A stretch of 64,000 nt of DNA from contig NZ_SJSK01000004.1 in NCBI RefSeq assembly GCF_004331645.1, forward strand, positions 62,001-126,000, given 5' to 3'. This document shows positions 8,697 through 17,999 of this stretch, in pieces (position 1 is the first letter of the stretch; each line of letters opens with the position of its first letter). The position numbers and the translations under genes are program-made. Source of the stretch: Pedobacter frigiditerrae. Its GTDB lineage: Bacteria; Bacteroidota; Bacteroidia; Sphingobacteriales; Sphingobacteriaceae. Below the pieces are notes generated by a model that had not been told where the DNA came from, searched no databases, and saw only the letters and a list, made by a program, of their open reading frames with translations.

Positions 8697-9416
8697 TTAA
8701 AGGTTGATAACATTGATTTTGGTTTTAACATACTTGCCAGCTATCGCCAAAACTTTATCTGGAGTTAATTGACCGTCTAATCCATTGGCATTATCTGCAC
8801 CAAGTGCAGAAAGACTAGCTAGATCAGCAAAAGTTCCATTAGAGATCTGATCTCTAACCCAAGCAGCATGGCGAGCTTCTACAGAAACAATCTGTCCGGC
8901 AATTACTAAATAACCTGTATCTTTTAACCTAACGCCTGCTCCATTATAGGCAGCAACACCTAAATCTTCAAACGCTTGAGCCGCAGCTAACACGCTTGTG
9001 GCACTTGTAAAATCTATACTCGAAAAATCTACCGATAAACTACCAATTGCGGCAGTTCCCAATGCTTTCTTAAAGAATTCTCTATGCGCAATTTCGTGAA
9101 ATTGAACATCTTGAAAATAATTTTTCTGAACAGTTGTAAAAGCTGATGGTGGTGCAGATGCTACCTGAATGTAAAATGCAGCTTCCAATTGCTCTAAAGC
9201 ATAAGCATAATTTAACACACCAAAATCGTCTTTAAAATCCAGTGTTACACCACTTGTAACAATAGGTCTGTCTTTTCTACAACCTGCTGCAGTTAAAGCA
9301 ACAATGGCTGCTCCTGCCCCTGCAAATTGCAAGAAAGAGCGGCGCTCTAGTTTAGCGTCCAAAATGCTGCTTTCTTTAAGCATTACATCTTGTTCTTTTT
9401 CGTTTAAATTTTCCAT
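8697..9416 (-). CDS. Ferritin-like domain lipoprotein with Tat-type signal
   Basis: The protein has 239 residues. A twin-arginine motif 'ERRSFLQF' at about residues 25-32 is followed by a hydrophobic core and a lipobox-like 'TAAGC' (Cys about 46), suggesting a Tat-exported, lipid-anchored protein. The body is a four-helix ferritin-like domain with 'YALEQLEAAFYIQ', 'VQFHEIAHREFFKKA', 'AFEDLGVAAYNG' and 'SVEARHAAWVRDQ', the same Glu/His pattern as its downstream paralogue. It is the first gene of a two-gene reverse-strand operon and is divergent from the LytTR regulator at 9536. Export of a folded metal-loaded protein would explain the Tat signal (inference). Confidence 0.82.
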   Translation of the reverse strand: MENLNEKEQDVMLKESSILDAKLERRSFLQFAGAGAAIVALTAAGCRKDRPIVTSGVTLDFKDDFGVLNYAYALEQLEAAFYIQVASAPPSAFTTVQKNYFQDVQFHEIAHREFFKKALGTAAIGSLSVDFSSIDFTSATSVLAAAQAFEDLGVAAYNGAGVRLKDTGYLVIAGQIVSVEARHAAWVRDQISNGTFADLASLSALGADNANGLDGQLTPDKVLAIAGKYVKTKINVINL

Positions 9417-9535
9417 AAGAATGATTTTTGATTTAAGGTTCGTTTAAAGGTCTTATGCATACACTTACGGTAAATATTTTAATTCGGTTTTTGCGATAGA
9501 ATAAATATTTCTTAATACCTCCATTTTTTGATAAA

Positions 9536-10339
9536 TTGAGCCAAATAAAAACGACAGCTGTGTTAAATGCCATTATTGTAGACGACGAAGAATTTGCCCG
9601 CTCTTCTCTTTATTTTTTATTACAAGAAAATTGTGATCAAGTAAACATACTAGGCATTGCAAAATCTGTAGCAGAAGCCCGTACACTTTTAACTGCACAT
9701 CAAATAGATTTAATCTTTTTAGACATTGCCATGCCTGGCGAAAATGGTTTTGAATTGATACCACAGGCACAAATTAGCAATGCCACTGTGATTTTTACTA
9801 CAGCTTACGACCAATATGCCCTAAAAGCAATTAAAGCAAATGCCTTAGATTATTTATTAAAACCTATTGACATTGACGATTTAAAGGAAGCTGTTGTAAA
9901 GGCAGAAAAGTACATAAACCTGAGTAAAGCGGGTAACAACAGAAATGAAAGCTTAAAAAATTTAGCTGCAGATTTAACGGATAGAACCGCTATTAAAAAG
10001 ATAACCTTACCAAGTGGCCAAGGTTATAGATTGGTAGATATTGATGATATTATACACATTGAAGCAGATAGTAATTACTCTGTTTTTCATTTAACTAATT
10101 TAGAAAAGATTGCCGTTTCTAAAGTATTGAAGGATTATGAAGAGATCCTACCAGAGAATAGGTTTGTAAGGATTCATAAATCGAGTATTGTAAATCTCAA
10201 ATATATAAAGGAGTACAATTCTAAAAATGGCTTACAAGTAATATTAAACAATGGCGATGCCATAAACGTTTCTCGAAGAAGAGCTAGTGATTTTTTTGAT
10301 AAAATAAAGAACTACACCGATTTTCAAAGTGAGAATTAA
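9536..10339 (+). CDS. LytTR-family response regulator
   Basis: The protein has a CheY-like receiver at residues 10-125 with acidic pair Asp16-Asp17, phosphoacceptor Asp63 in 'IFLDIAMPG', and the conserved 'LDYLLKPIDIDDL'; then a LytTR DNA-binding domain, about 160-260 ('IEADSNYSVFHL', 'RIHKSSIVNLKYI'). No ATG suits the start. TTG at 9536 gives 267 residues, and GTG at 9560 would begin 8 residues later, directly before the receiver; both are possible. Its end overlaps the start of the kinase gene by 11 nt, so the two are coupled and form a two-component pair. It probably controls promoters through paired direct repeats, as LytTR proteins do. Confidence 0.9.
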   Translation: MSQIKTTAVLNAIIVDDEEFARSSLYFLLQENCDQVNILGIAKSVAEARTLLTAHQIDLIFLDIAMPGENGFELIPQAQISNATVIFTTAYDQYALKAIKANALDYLLKPIDIDDLKEAVVKAEKYINLSKAGNNRNESLKNLAADLTDRTAIKKITLPSGQGYRLVDIDDIIHIEADSNYSVFHLTNLEKIAVSKVLKDYEEILPENRFVRIHKSSIVNLKYIKEYNSKNGLQVILNNGDAINVSRRRASDFFDKIKNYTDFQSEN

Positions 10340-13262
10340 ATTTCCATACCTATTTTTTTGTTTATCGGCATTCATTTTTGTTTCGGTATTAAAAAGTAAT
10401 GCTCAAACTGCATACCTTCCACATTATACAACCAAAAATGGCTTACCAAGTAATAATTGTTATTACACCTTACAAGACAAAAAAGGTTTTATTTGGGTTG
10501 CCACCGATGCTGGCGTAAGTAGGTTTGATGGTGCCGTTTTTGAGAATTTCTCTGTTGATGATGGTTTGCCAGACAATCAGGTTTTACAATTAAGGGAAGA
10601 TAGTAAAGGAAGAATCTGGTTTTTATCCTTAAACGGACAGCTTAGCTATTACTACAATGGAAAAATCTATAATCCAGATAACGATAAACAACTTAAACAA
10701 TTAAATTTCAATGCAGTTATTGTTTCATTTCTAGAAGATAGTAAGGGCCGCATTTGGTTTGGCACCAACAAAAACATTATTGGTGTATGGGATGGAAAAT
10801 CGTTAATCAAATACAGTTCGCCTAATACCGAAAAACAATATGCAAATGCCTTTATCAATGAAGATAAACAAGGAAACATTTGGGCCTATAGTACAACGGC
10901 AACCTTTTTATACATCAAAAGTAACTTCGTTTTAGTGGAGGATAAACTACTACCACTATCCTACAAAACCTTAACAAGAAAAGACAGAACTGTTTATTTT
11001 TTAGACAATACAGGCTTAAATATTAAAAATGGAAGTGAAACAGAGCTAATCTTGAATATCAATCCAGAGTTATTGACTAATAGTCCAGGTTATTTATATG
11101 TTGATAAAGAATCTATTTGGTTAAGCAACAATAGTGGTGTATATGCAATTGATTTTGATGGAAAAGTAAATCAATTGTTAAAGGATATAGATGTTAACCA
11201 AGTTATAAAAGACCAGGATAGAAATATTTGGTTTACTACAAAAAATGGAATTTATCGTTTGCCAGAAGCTAAGGAGCGATTGTACATTTTAAATAAAATA
11301 AATGGCTTAAGTAATGATGTAATTAAAAGTGTTACCAAAGATGGGAATGGAAAAATATGGATGGGCATTGGAAATGGTATCAATATCTTAAACCCTCACA
11401 CCAAAGCTGTTCAAAAAATAAACCTCCGTGATCAAAAAAAATACAATCTTGTCAAACAACTAACATTCGATAAAAAGAACCAAACCATGTTCTTTTCATC
11501 AGATTATGGTTTGGGCTATCTTTCAACTAATAATCCATCTTCAACTGGCATTAGCTACCTTAAAGAAACCAATAATTCTGTTTTTGTAGTTAAAAATTTT
11601 AGTATCGATACAGGTTCGAGACTTGCTCTTTCCTTATCATCTGGTGTGGTAATCATTAACGATAGATTTAAAAAATTCGCATTTTCTTCCTTAAATTATG
11701 TAGAAAACAAAGATTACTTTAAAGATCGTTCCTACCGCGTTTATTATGATCATTTCCAAAACTTATGGTTCTCCAATACAAATGGTTTAACAGAATTTGG
11801 CAAAGGTCTTTTAAAGAAATATTATCAAAAGAATAGCTTATTAACCAAAAGGATAAATGACATTAAACAATTAGACAATAACATCATTGCATTAGCAACA
11901 GATGGCTATGGCATTGTTTTTATGCAGAATGGCAAAATCATTAAACAGCTTAAACAAAAAGACGGCTTAAACAATAACATCATTAACCGACTTTTTGTGC
12001 AGCATGATTTCTTATGGGCAATTAGCAATACAGGTGTCAATCGCATAGCAGTAAATCAAAACCAGTTTATCATTAGCTCTTTTGATTATGCGAATGAGTT
12101 ATTATCCGACGATTTAAATGATATTTTTATAGATACTGATACTGCTTATTTTGCAACCAATAATGGATTAGTTTATTTTGCGCACAGTCAGAAGTCACAG
12201 CAAACAAAAGCACCAAACACTTATATATCATCCGTAAGTGTTAACAAGGAGCTTTTAGATTTAAGTTATTCAAGTTTTACGCTAAAGCCAGAAGAGCGAA
12301 ACATCACTTTTAATTATAGTGCAATTGATTTCAAGAATAAAAAAATCATTTACCGTTATCGGTTAAAGGACGATGAAAACTGGTCGGAAACTAGAAATAG
12401 GCGATTAGAGCTCTCGTCATTAGAGCCAGGCGAGTATTGTTTTGAAGTTTCGGCCAAAAGCCAAGATAGCCAGTGGAGCACTCCAACCAAGATCAATTTT
12501 GTTATAGAAAAACACTTTTGGCAAACCTGGTGGTTTTTAATCATCGTGATGGTTATTGGTGCTTATTTATTATACATCATTACCGTTCGTATTACCAAAA
12601 GGCAAAAAAACAAGGAGCAAGAACAATTACTGCTCAAAAATAAAATCCTGATGTTAGAGCAACAGGCATTGCAGGCCATGATGAATCCTCATTTTGTGTT
12701 TAATGTGATGAATTCTATCCAGCATTACATCAATACACAAAACACCTCATCTGCAAATAAGGTATTAACGGGTTTCGCAAAACTGATTAGAAAAAACCTA
12801 GAAATCTGTACCAAGAGTTACATTAACCTGGAAGAGGAAATTGAATATTTGAATCTTTACCTGAGTCTAGAGAAATATCGTTTCGGGGAAAAATTCATTT
12901 ATAGCATTAATGTTGATGGGCAGATTGACAAGGAAGAAACTCAAATCCCCTCAATGTTATTGCAACCCTATATAGAAAATGCCATTTGGCATGGTATCAT
13001 GCCAAAAGAAGAAGGTGGCGAAGTTCAAATCAACATTGATCAAAAAGATGAAGATTATTTATGGATTAAAATCATTGATAACGGCGTTGGAATCAAAAAT
13101 TCGTTATTAGCTAAAAACTCGGCTCACCAAAGCAAGGGAATGAATTTAACGCAAGAAAGAATTAATTTATTGAACAAAATTGAAGCAAAACCAATACAAC
13201 TGTTTATAGAACAGAACGGAAATAGTGGTACTACCATCACTATTTTAGTCCCATTAAGTTAA
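10329..13262 (+). CDS. LytS-type histidine kinase with two-component propeller sensor
   Basis: The protein has 977 residues. It begins with GTG overlapping the regulator gene; a signal sequence/anchor ends at 'SNAQ' (about residue 26). Repeated 'GxIWFGT/GKIWMGI' blades (about 30-620) form a two-component regulator propeller, followed by a Y_Y_Y domain (about 640-730), a membrane span about 735-757 and a LytS-type His_kinase domain with His788 in 'MMNPHFVFNVMNS'. The ATPase part shows 'QPYIENAIWHG' and 'DNGVGIKN'. The periplasmic propeller resembles sensors for polysaccharide-derived ligands, but no SusC/SusD genes are nearby, so the ligand is unknown. Confidence 0.9.
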   Translation: MRIKFPYLFFCLSAFIFVSVLKSNAQTAYLPHYTTKNGLPSNNCYYTLQDKKGFIWVATDAGVSRFDGAVFENFSVDDGLPDNQVLQLREDSKGRIWFLSLNGQLSYYYNGKIYNPDNDKQLKQLNFNAVIVSFLEDSKGRIWFGTNKNIIGVWDGKSLIKYSSPNTEKQYANAFINEDKQGNIWAYSTTATFLYIKSNFVLVEDKLLPLSYKTLTRKDRTVYFLDNTGLNIKNGSETELILNINPELLTNSPGYLYVDKESIWLSNNSGVYAIDFDGKVNQLLKDIDVNQVIKDQDRNIWFTTKNGIYRLPEAKERLYILNKINGLSNDVIKSVTKDGNGKIWMGIGNGINILNPHTKAVQKINLRDQKKYNLVKQLTFDKKNQTMFFSSDYGLGYLSTNNPSSTGISYLKETNNSVFVVKNFSIDTGSRLALSLSSGVVIINDRFKKFAFSSLNYVENKDYFKDRSYRVYYDHFQNLWFSNTNGLTEFGKGLLKKYYQKNSLLTKRINDIKQLDNNIIALATDGYGIVFMQNGKIIKQLKQKDGLNNNIINRLFVQHDFLWAISNTGVNRIAVNQNQFIISSFDYANELLSDDLNDIFIDTDTAYFATNNGLVYFAHSQKSQQTKAPNTYISSVSVNKELLDLSYSSFTLKPEERNITFNYSAIDFKNKKIIYRYRLKDDENWSETRNRRLELSSLEPGEYCFEVSAKSQDSQWSTPTKINFVIEKHFWQTWWFLIIVMVIGAYLLYIITVRITKRQKNKEQEQLLLKNKILMLEQQALQAMMNPHFVFNVMNSIQHYINTQNTSSANKVLTGFAKLIRKNLEICTKSYINLEEEIEYLNLYLSLEKYRFGEKFIYSINVDGQIDKEETQIPSMLLQPYIENAIWHGIMPKEEGGEVQINIDQKDEDYLWIKIIDNGVGIKNSLLAKNSAHQSKGMNLTQERINLLNKIEAKPIQLFIEQNGNSGTTITILVPLS

Positions 13263-13778
13263 TTTTTACCGTTTACTCAATTATTCATACCACTTACTCA
13301 ATAATCTTAAATCATTAGGCAATTAGCATTAAACTTGTTATAAGATATTAAACAAACAGAAATTGTTTGTTCAAAAAACGTTCTTATAGGATTGACAAAA
13401 GATATTTTTTAACCTAACCTAAAACTATATCTCAATTCAGGTTTCATTTGTGTGTTAAAAGCGTCCCAATTAAATTGAGACGCTTTTTTGTTTTAACGCA
13501 TTTTCTCAGTCTTTAAATAGTTCAGTATTTTTACATTTTAATTAAAAGATTATATAGAAAGCTTTGATTTGTTTTCATTTCATTTAATCCAATAACATCG
13601 TTTAACGCTAACTACCTGCATTTCAGTCAAAGAAAAAATTAAAAAAAAGTTTCAGAAAAAATCTTTTTATTATAATTTTGATTTAAATATTAATTCTAAA
13701 AAAACAGGCTTCTTTCTATTAAAAGATTTTTGTAATTTAGAGTACCATTAATACTTTCTTACTATTAATTTTTGTTTT
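13263..13778. other. Long AT-rich intergenic region
   Basis: No coding potential is seen over 516 bp. The only clear element is the hairpin terminator at 13457-13489. The 195 nt between the kinase stop and that terminator could be a long 3' untranslated region or a small RNA, but I see no convincing promoter for one. The part from 13500 to 13778 is A/T-rich leader of the acidic micro-protein. Confidence 0.5.
13457..13489 (+). terminator. Rho-independent terminator
   Basis: AAAAGCGTC and GACGCTTTT arms with an AT-rich loop that can pair partly (CAATT/AATTG), followed by a six-T run. It lies 195 nt after the kinase stop. Confidence 0.75.
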
Positions 13779-13991
13779 ATGAAAGCGCCAAAAAAACCAA
13801 CCGGTAAAGACATTATTAACAAACCCCTTTCTAGTAAAGAGGATGATGAGGATGAAGACGACGACATACTAGAAACAGAGGATCTGGATGATGATGTTGA
13901 AGTTGATGAAGAATTCGATGTGCCAATAGATGATATCAGCACATTCGATAGTTTCGATGACGATGATGACGATGACGACGATAGATATTAG
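13779..13991 (+). CDS. Asp/Glu-rich micro-protein
   Basis: The protein has 70 residues. A basic, Pro/Lys-containing head ('MKAPKKPTGKDIINKP') is followed by an almost entirely acidic body with a run of Asp near the end, then Arg-Tyr. No Cys, no signal peptide and no membrane segment are present, so it is expected to be cytoplasmic and disordered. A real hairpin terminator follows 25 nt after the stop and a long non-coding leader precedes it, which supports a stand-alone gene rather than a chance frame. I do not recognise a named family. A role as a charged chaperone-like or nucleic-acid-mimic peptide would be speculation. Confidence 0.65.
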   Translation: MKAPKKPTGKDIINKPLSSKEDDEDEDDDILETEDLDDDVEVDEEFDVPIDDISTFDSFDDDDDDDDDRY

Positions 13992-14015
13992 TCTGAAATA
14001 TAAAATATGATCAGT

Positions 14016-14040
14016 AAAAGCATCCTTATAGGGTGCTTTT
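14016..14040 (+). terminator. Terminator of the acidic micro-protein gene
   Basis: AAAAGCATCC / GGGTGCTTTT stem (one G-U pair) with a short TTATA loop, followed by T-rich DNA. Confidence 0.8.
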
Positions 14041-14062
14041 TATTTTAATTAGCTACCATAGC

Positions 14063-15181
14063 ATGAAGATTGTACCAGTTAAGGATAAAAAAAGTAAGCA
14101 AGAGTTTTTAAATGTTGTAGAGTCAATCTACCAAAACGATAAAAGTTGGATCCGTCCATTAGATAATGATATCGAAAAGGTATTTGATGTAAATAGTAAT
14201 CCTTTTTTTAAACATGGGCAATGCACAAGGTGGATATTAAAAGACAATAACAACAAAACCATAGGTAGAGTTGCTGCTTTTATTAATGAGAAAAAAGCGC
14301 ATAATTATGAAGTACCTACTGGCGGAATGGGCTTTTTCGAATGTATAAATAACAAAGAAGCTGCTTTTTTACTTTTCGATACTGCTAAAAACTGGTTGCA
14401 AGAAAAAGGTATGAAAGCAATGGAAGGCCCAATTAACTTTGGAGAGAACGATACCTTCTGGGGCTTACTGGTAGAAGGCTTTACGCCACCTTCTTATGGA
14501 ATGAATTACCATTTGCCTTATTACCATCAGTTTTTTGTAGACTATGGTTTTATAACGGCTTATGAGCAATTAACCAATCACATTAACCTTACCATTCCTT
14601 TTCCTGCCAGATTTACCAAAATAGCCAACTGGGTGGCTGCTAAACCAGATTATAGTTTTGAGCATTTCAAAAAAGCAAATGCCGAAAAGTACATTAATGA
14701 TTTAATGGAGATCTATAATGATGGCTGGCAAGATTTCGAAAACTTTGTTCCCATTAAAAAAGAAACTTTAACAGAGAGTTTCAAGCAAATGGAAGTAATC
14801 ATGGACGAAAACCTAATCTGGTTTGCCTATGCCAATGGAGAACCTGCAGCTTTCGTAGTCATCATTCCAGATGCCAATCAAATGATAAGAGGACTTAATG
14901 GTAAACTAGGCCTAATAGAAAAGTTAAAGTTTGCTTACAAACGTTGGATTGGCGTAAAACGAATGCGTGCTATTGTGATGGGAACAAAAACTAAATTCCA
15001 AAAGCTTGGATTAGAGTCTGCCCTATTTATTAAACTAGGAGAATATGTTTTACCTAAAAACCAATATGTGGAGCTAGAGCTATCTTGGGTAGGCGATTTT
15101 AATGAAAAGATGATAGCTATACATGAAGCAACGGGTGCCACTTTTGGTAAGCGACACCTAACCATGCGAAAAACTTTTTAA
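14063..15181 (+). CDS. GNAT-superfamily acyltransferase-like protein
   Basis: The protein has 372 residues, with no signal peptide. The N-terminal half starts 'MKIVPVKDKKSKQEFLNV', the middle contains 'MEGPINFGENDTFWGLLVEGF', and the C-terminal half has the GNAT-like 'AYANGEPAAFVVIIPDANQ' and ends 'ATGATFGKRHLTMRK'. This matches the layout of large Bacteroidota GNAT-fold proteins that carry two related halves. The open frame extends 10 codons upstream to 14033, but that part lies in the preceding terminator, so the ATG at 14063 is chosen. The last 4 nt overlap the end of the convergent XRE gene. Substrate is unknown. Confidence 0.75.
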   Translation: MKIVPVKDKKSKQEFLNVVESIYQNDKSWIRPLDNDIEKVFDVNSNPFFKHGQCTRWILKDNNNKTIGRVAAFINEKKAHNYEVPTGGMGFFECINNKEAAFLLFDTAKNWLQEKGMKAMEGPINFGENDTFWGLLVEGFTPPSYGMNYHLPYYHQFFVDYGFITAYEQLTNHINLTIPFPARFTKIANWVAAKPDYSFEHFKKANAEKYINDLMEIYNDGWQDFENFVPIKKETLTESFKQMEVIMDENLIWFAYANGEPAAFVVIIPDANQMIRGLNGKLGLIEKLKFAYKRWIGVKRMRAIVMGTKTKFQKLGLESALFIKLGEYVLPKNQYVELELSWVGDFNEKMIAIHEATGATFGKRHLTMRKTF

Positions 15182-15534
15182 CTAGGGTTATTACTCCTTA
15201 TTTCCTCGTATAGATCTATTACCTTTTTTTGAAGTTTGATAATCTCATCTTCTTGGTCAGCTAGCCTTTCTTTTAGCACCCTGACCTCAGTAGCACTACC
15301 AGGATTAACACTAATCCCTTCTTTTGCTATGATATCGAATATAGAAACCTCAAAAAGATTTGCAATTTGATTTAACCTAGAGATATTAATATCAGTAATG
15401 CCACTTTCTATCTTCGAAAATGCTGGAATGGAAATTTTTAAGCATTTTGCTGCTTCTCCCTGGCTCCAGCCTTTTTTTTGACGAAGCTGCCTTATATTCT
15501 TACCAATACTGCTGTTTTTACCAACGATGCCCAT
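15178..15534 (-). CDS. XRE-family helix-turn-helix regulator with C-terminal coiled coil
   Basis: The protein has 118 residues. An HTH_XRE domain covers about 10-68: 'IGKNIRQLRQKKGWSQGEAAKCLKISIPAFSKIESG', a textbook Cro/CI-type motif. Residues 83-112 are a heptad-like stretch ('VRVLKERLADQEDEIIKLQKKVIDLYEEI') that probably gives dimers. It is convergent with the GNAT gene (4-nt overlap) and lies 21 nt downstream of mpl on the same strand, so it may be read through from there. No toxin-like partner is adjacent. The target is unknown. Confidence 0.88.
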   Translation of the reverse strand: MGIVGKNSSIGKNIRQLRQKKGWSQGEAAKCLKISIPAFSKIESGITDINISRLNQIANLFEVSIFDIIAKEGISVNPGSATEVRVLKERLADQEDEIIKLQKKVIDLYEEIRSNNPS

Positions 15535-15555
15535 TGTTTAGTTATTTGATTTATA

Positions 15556-16911
15556 CTAAACATTCAACTCTAATGCCAATTTAACCAAATCTATACCCCC
15601 AAAATTACCAGAGCTCATTAATAAAAGGTTTGTATTAGAAAAATCTAAGCTCCTTAAATAATTTTCCAGTGCTTCTGCCTCGCTAAAAAAGATGATGTTT
15701 TTGTCATTAAAAGATGTTTGAACATCTTGCTCATTTAATGGCTCCATCTTTTTATGTTTAAATGTTTTTTCATCAATATAAACGAGGGCAAGGTCTGCAT
15801 CGTGCATCGTATCTTTATATTGTTGCAAAAATTCTTTGTTTAAGCTACTAAAGGTATGCAGTTCCATACAAGCTACTAGCTTTCTATTGGTAAATTGTGC
15901 TTTTACTGCACTAATGGTAGCTGTTAACTTAGATGGCGAGTGTGCAAAATCCTTGTAAACACTGCTATACTGAGTAGCATTTAAAAGCTCCAAACGTTTG
16001 GCAGCACCAGTAAAAGAAGAAATAGCTGTATTAAAATCTTCCTCATCTATACCTAGCTGTTCACATACCAATCTTGCTGCATTTAGGTTCATTAGATTAT
16101 GATCGCCGAAGACTTGCAATGGGGTGTTTTGAGGCAAGAGATATGTTACACCATCAATTAATCTATGTGCCGGAATCGAGTAAGGAATCTTGTCTAGATT
16201 TGCTTTTGAATTAACAACAATCTTTCTTAATTCTAAATCATTTTCACAATAGATTAATTTGCCCTTGGGTAATATCGTGTCAATAAATTGAGTGAACTGG
16301 GAAATATAATCCTCAAACGTTGGGAACACGTTAATATGGTCCCAAGCAATGCCACTAATTACTGCTATGTTAGCTTGGTACAAATGAAACTTTGGTCTCC
16401 TATCAATTGGCGATGCCAAATACTCATCTCCTTCTATAATAATTACAGGAGCAGCATCAGTAACCTTTACCATGGTTTCAAAACCTGCCAACTGTGCCCC
16501 AACTAAATAATCGAAGTCTCTTTTATAATAATTAAGCACGTGCAAAATCATAGAAGTAATGGTGGTTTTACCATGGCTGCCACCTATCACTACCCTTAAT
16601 TTATCTTTAGATTGCTCGTAAATATATTCAGGGTAAGAATAAATCTTTATGCCCATTGCTTGCACCTTCAATAACTCAGGGTTATCTAAACGAGCATGCA
16701 TTCCTAATATAACAGCATCAAGGTCTGGCGTTATGTTTTCTTCAAACCAACCAAACTCGGCAGGTAACAAGCCATAATTAGCTAACCTGGTACTAGATGG
16801 CTCAAAAATCACATCATCAGAACCTGTAACCTTAAAACCTTTTTTATGTAAAGCAATGGCCAGGTTGTGCATCGCACTTCCGCCAATGGCGATAAAATGT
16901 ATTCTTTTCAT
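15556..16911 (-). CDS. mpl: Mur ligase family protein, Mpl-type (UDP-MurNAc:tripeptide ligase)
   Basis: The protein has 451 residues. Mpl joins recycled L-Ala-gamma-D-Glu-meso-Dap to UDP-MurNAc in peptidoglycan recycling. The N-terminal Rossmann part starts 'KRIHFIAIGGSAMHNLAIAL', where Mpl proteins have this GG-x-AM form. The ATP P-loop 'GGSHGKTTITS' is at residues 110-120, the central domain has 'IIEGDEYLASPIDRRPKF', and the C-terminal domain has 'YKDFAHSPSKLTATI', which replaces the usual DYAHNP. It reads on the reverse strand and ends 21 nt before the XRE gene. MurC is the main alternative; the substrate residues fit Mpl better. Confidence 0.85.
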   Translation of the reverse strand: MKRIHFIAIGGSAMHNLAIALHKKGFKVTGSDDVIFEPSSTRLANYGLLPAEFGWFEENITPDLDAVILGMHARLDNPELLKVQAMGIKIYSYPEYIYEQSKDKLRVVIGGSHGKTTITSMILHVLNYYKRDFDYLVGAQLAGFETMVKVTDAAPVIIIEGDEYLASPIDRRPKFHLYQANIAVISGIAWDHINVFPTFEDYISQFTQFIDTILPKGKLIYCENDLELRKIVVNSKANLDKIPYSIPAHRLIDGVTYLLPQNTPLQVFGDHNLMNLNAARLVCEQLGIDEEDFNTAISSFTGAAKRLELLNATQYSSVYKDFAHSPSKLTATISAVKAQFTNRKLVACMELHTFSSLNKEFLQQYKDTMHDADLALVYIDEKTFKHKKMEPLNEQDVQTSFNDKNIIFFSEAEALENYLRSLDFSNTNLLLMSSGNFGGIDLVKLALELNV

Positions 16912-16917
16912 TCGTTT

Positions 16918-17025
16918 TTCTTTTTTCGTTGGGCGTTGTTCGTTGAGCGTTGTTCGTTTGGCGTTGTTCGTTGAGCGTTTGACAGTGGACGAAAAACGAA
17001 AGACGGTGGACGAAAGACGTTGATC
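16918..17025. repeat. Degenerate word repeat (GTTGTTCGTTGAGC type)
   Basis: Variants of TTCGTTGGGCGTTGTTCGTT and GTTGAGCGTTGTTCG fill the leader of mpl, turning at about 16985 into the complementary GGACGAAAAACGAAAGACGG type. Same word family as at 617-741. No gene. Confidence 0.75.
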
Positions 17026-17053
17026 ATCCTAAACGCCTTAACTACTCCACATC

Positions 17054-17893
17054 TCAACTTTTCACAAACTTCGCCGCTACCCAATCGCCAATCTTTTTAT
17101 GGTCTATGTAGTTTAATCCAAATTTAGCGCAGTGATCTTTAATCATACCTAGATCTGGTGTTTCATAAAAACCGCTAAAATAGATGGATCCGCCTTGCCT
17201 TAACACCGCAGCGTAGCTTTCTATCTGATCTAATAAAATGTTTCTATTGATGTTTGCCAAAATGATATCAAATTCTTGTTGAGGAATTACATCCTTACTA
17301 CCGCAAAGCGATGTCAAGTTGTCAATCTCATTTAGGTTAGCGTTTTCAATCGCACTGCTATAACATACCTCATCATTATCAATGGCAACAATATCCTTCG
17401 CTCCTCTTTTTGATGCTAAAATACCCAATATACCTGTACCCGCCCCCATATCCAAGATTACTTTATCCTGCACATCGGCTTCTAAGATGTAAAGCATCAT
17501 CATTGTAGTAGTTTGATGGTGACCAGTACCAAAAGCCATTTTCGGATCTATCACGATCTCATATTTGTATTGAGGCTGATGTTCGTGAAAGGTTGCCCTT
17601 ACATAACAATCATCATTAATGATCAGCGGTGTAAAGTTCTTTTCCCACTCTTCATTCCAGTTTTCTGGAGCGATTGAACTTACTACATACTCATGTACTA
17701 ATTCATCACCATAGCTAGCTAAAATAGACTTTAACTCCTCTTCATTAAACTGATTAGCTATGATAAAAGCATCAAAACCAGTTTCGGTATCTTCGAAGGT
17801 ATCAAAACCGATATCGCCAAGCTCAGCAATCAAAATATCTTTTTGATATTCCTCAACATCAGTAAAACTGAAGGTTACTTTTTTGTATTCCAT
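17054..17893 (-). CDS. prmA: Ribosomal protein L11 methyltransferase PrmA
   Basis: The protein has 279 residues. PrmA methylates L11 lysines and the N-terminus using S-adenosylmethionine. The N-terminal substrate-recognition domain (1-60) is typical of the family. The conserved 'ENWNEEWEKNFTPL' (77-90) and 'IDPKMAFGTGHHQTT' (115-129) precede SAM motif I 'VILDMGAGTGILG' (145-157), and 'ILANINRNIL' is the NPF/NIN-type catalytic motif. The protein ends at the usual 'GDWVAAKFVK'. The start is the first ATG, immediately before 'EYKKVTFSF'. It is separated from tpiA by a 184-bp hairpin element. Confidence 0.95.
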   Translation of the reverse strand: MEYKKVTFSFTDVEEYQKDILIAELGDIGFDTFEDTETGFDAFIIANQFNEEELKSILASYGDELVHEYVVSSIAPENWNEEWEKNFTPLIINDDCYVRATFHEHQPQYKYEIVIDPKMAFGTGHHQTTTMMMLYILEADVQDKVILDMGAGTGILGILASKRGAKDIVAIDNDEVCYSSAIENANLNEIDNLTSLCGSKDVIPQQEFDIILANINRNILLDQIESYAAVLRQGGSIYFSGFYETPDLGMIKDHCAKFGLNYIDHKKIGDWVAAKFVKS

Positions 17894-17999
17894 TAAACTA
17901 TTTAAATTTTAAATTACCTTGATTCGTGCCTCCACTAACCAGGCCGTAAATATTAATCTTTCAACTTCGCTCAGGATGACAATTTACGTTCTCTCGAGA

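Noticed and set aside
13263..13489. Stable small RNA before the terminator at 13457
   Set aside because: The hairpin is good, but no convincing TAnnTTTG promoter or conserved structure could be seen; it may be the kinase 3' end.
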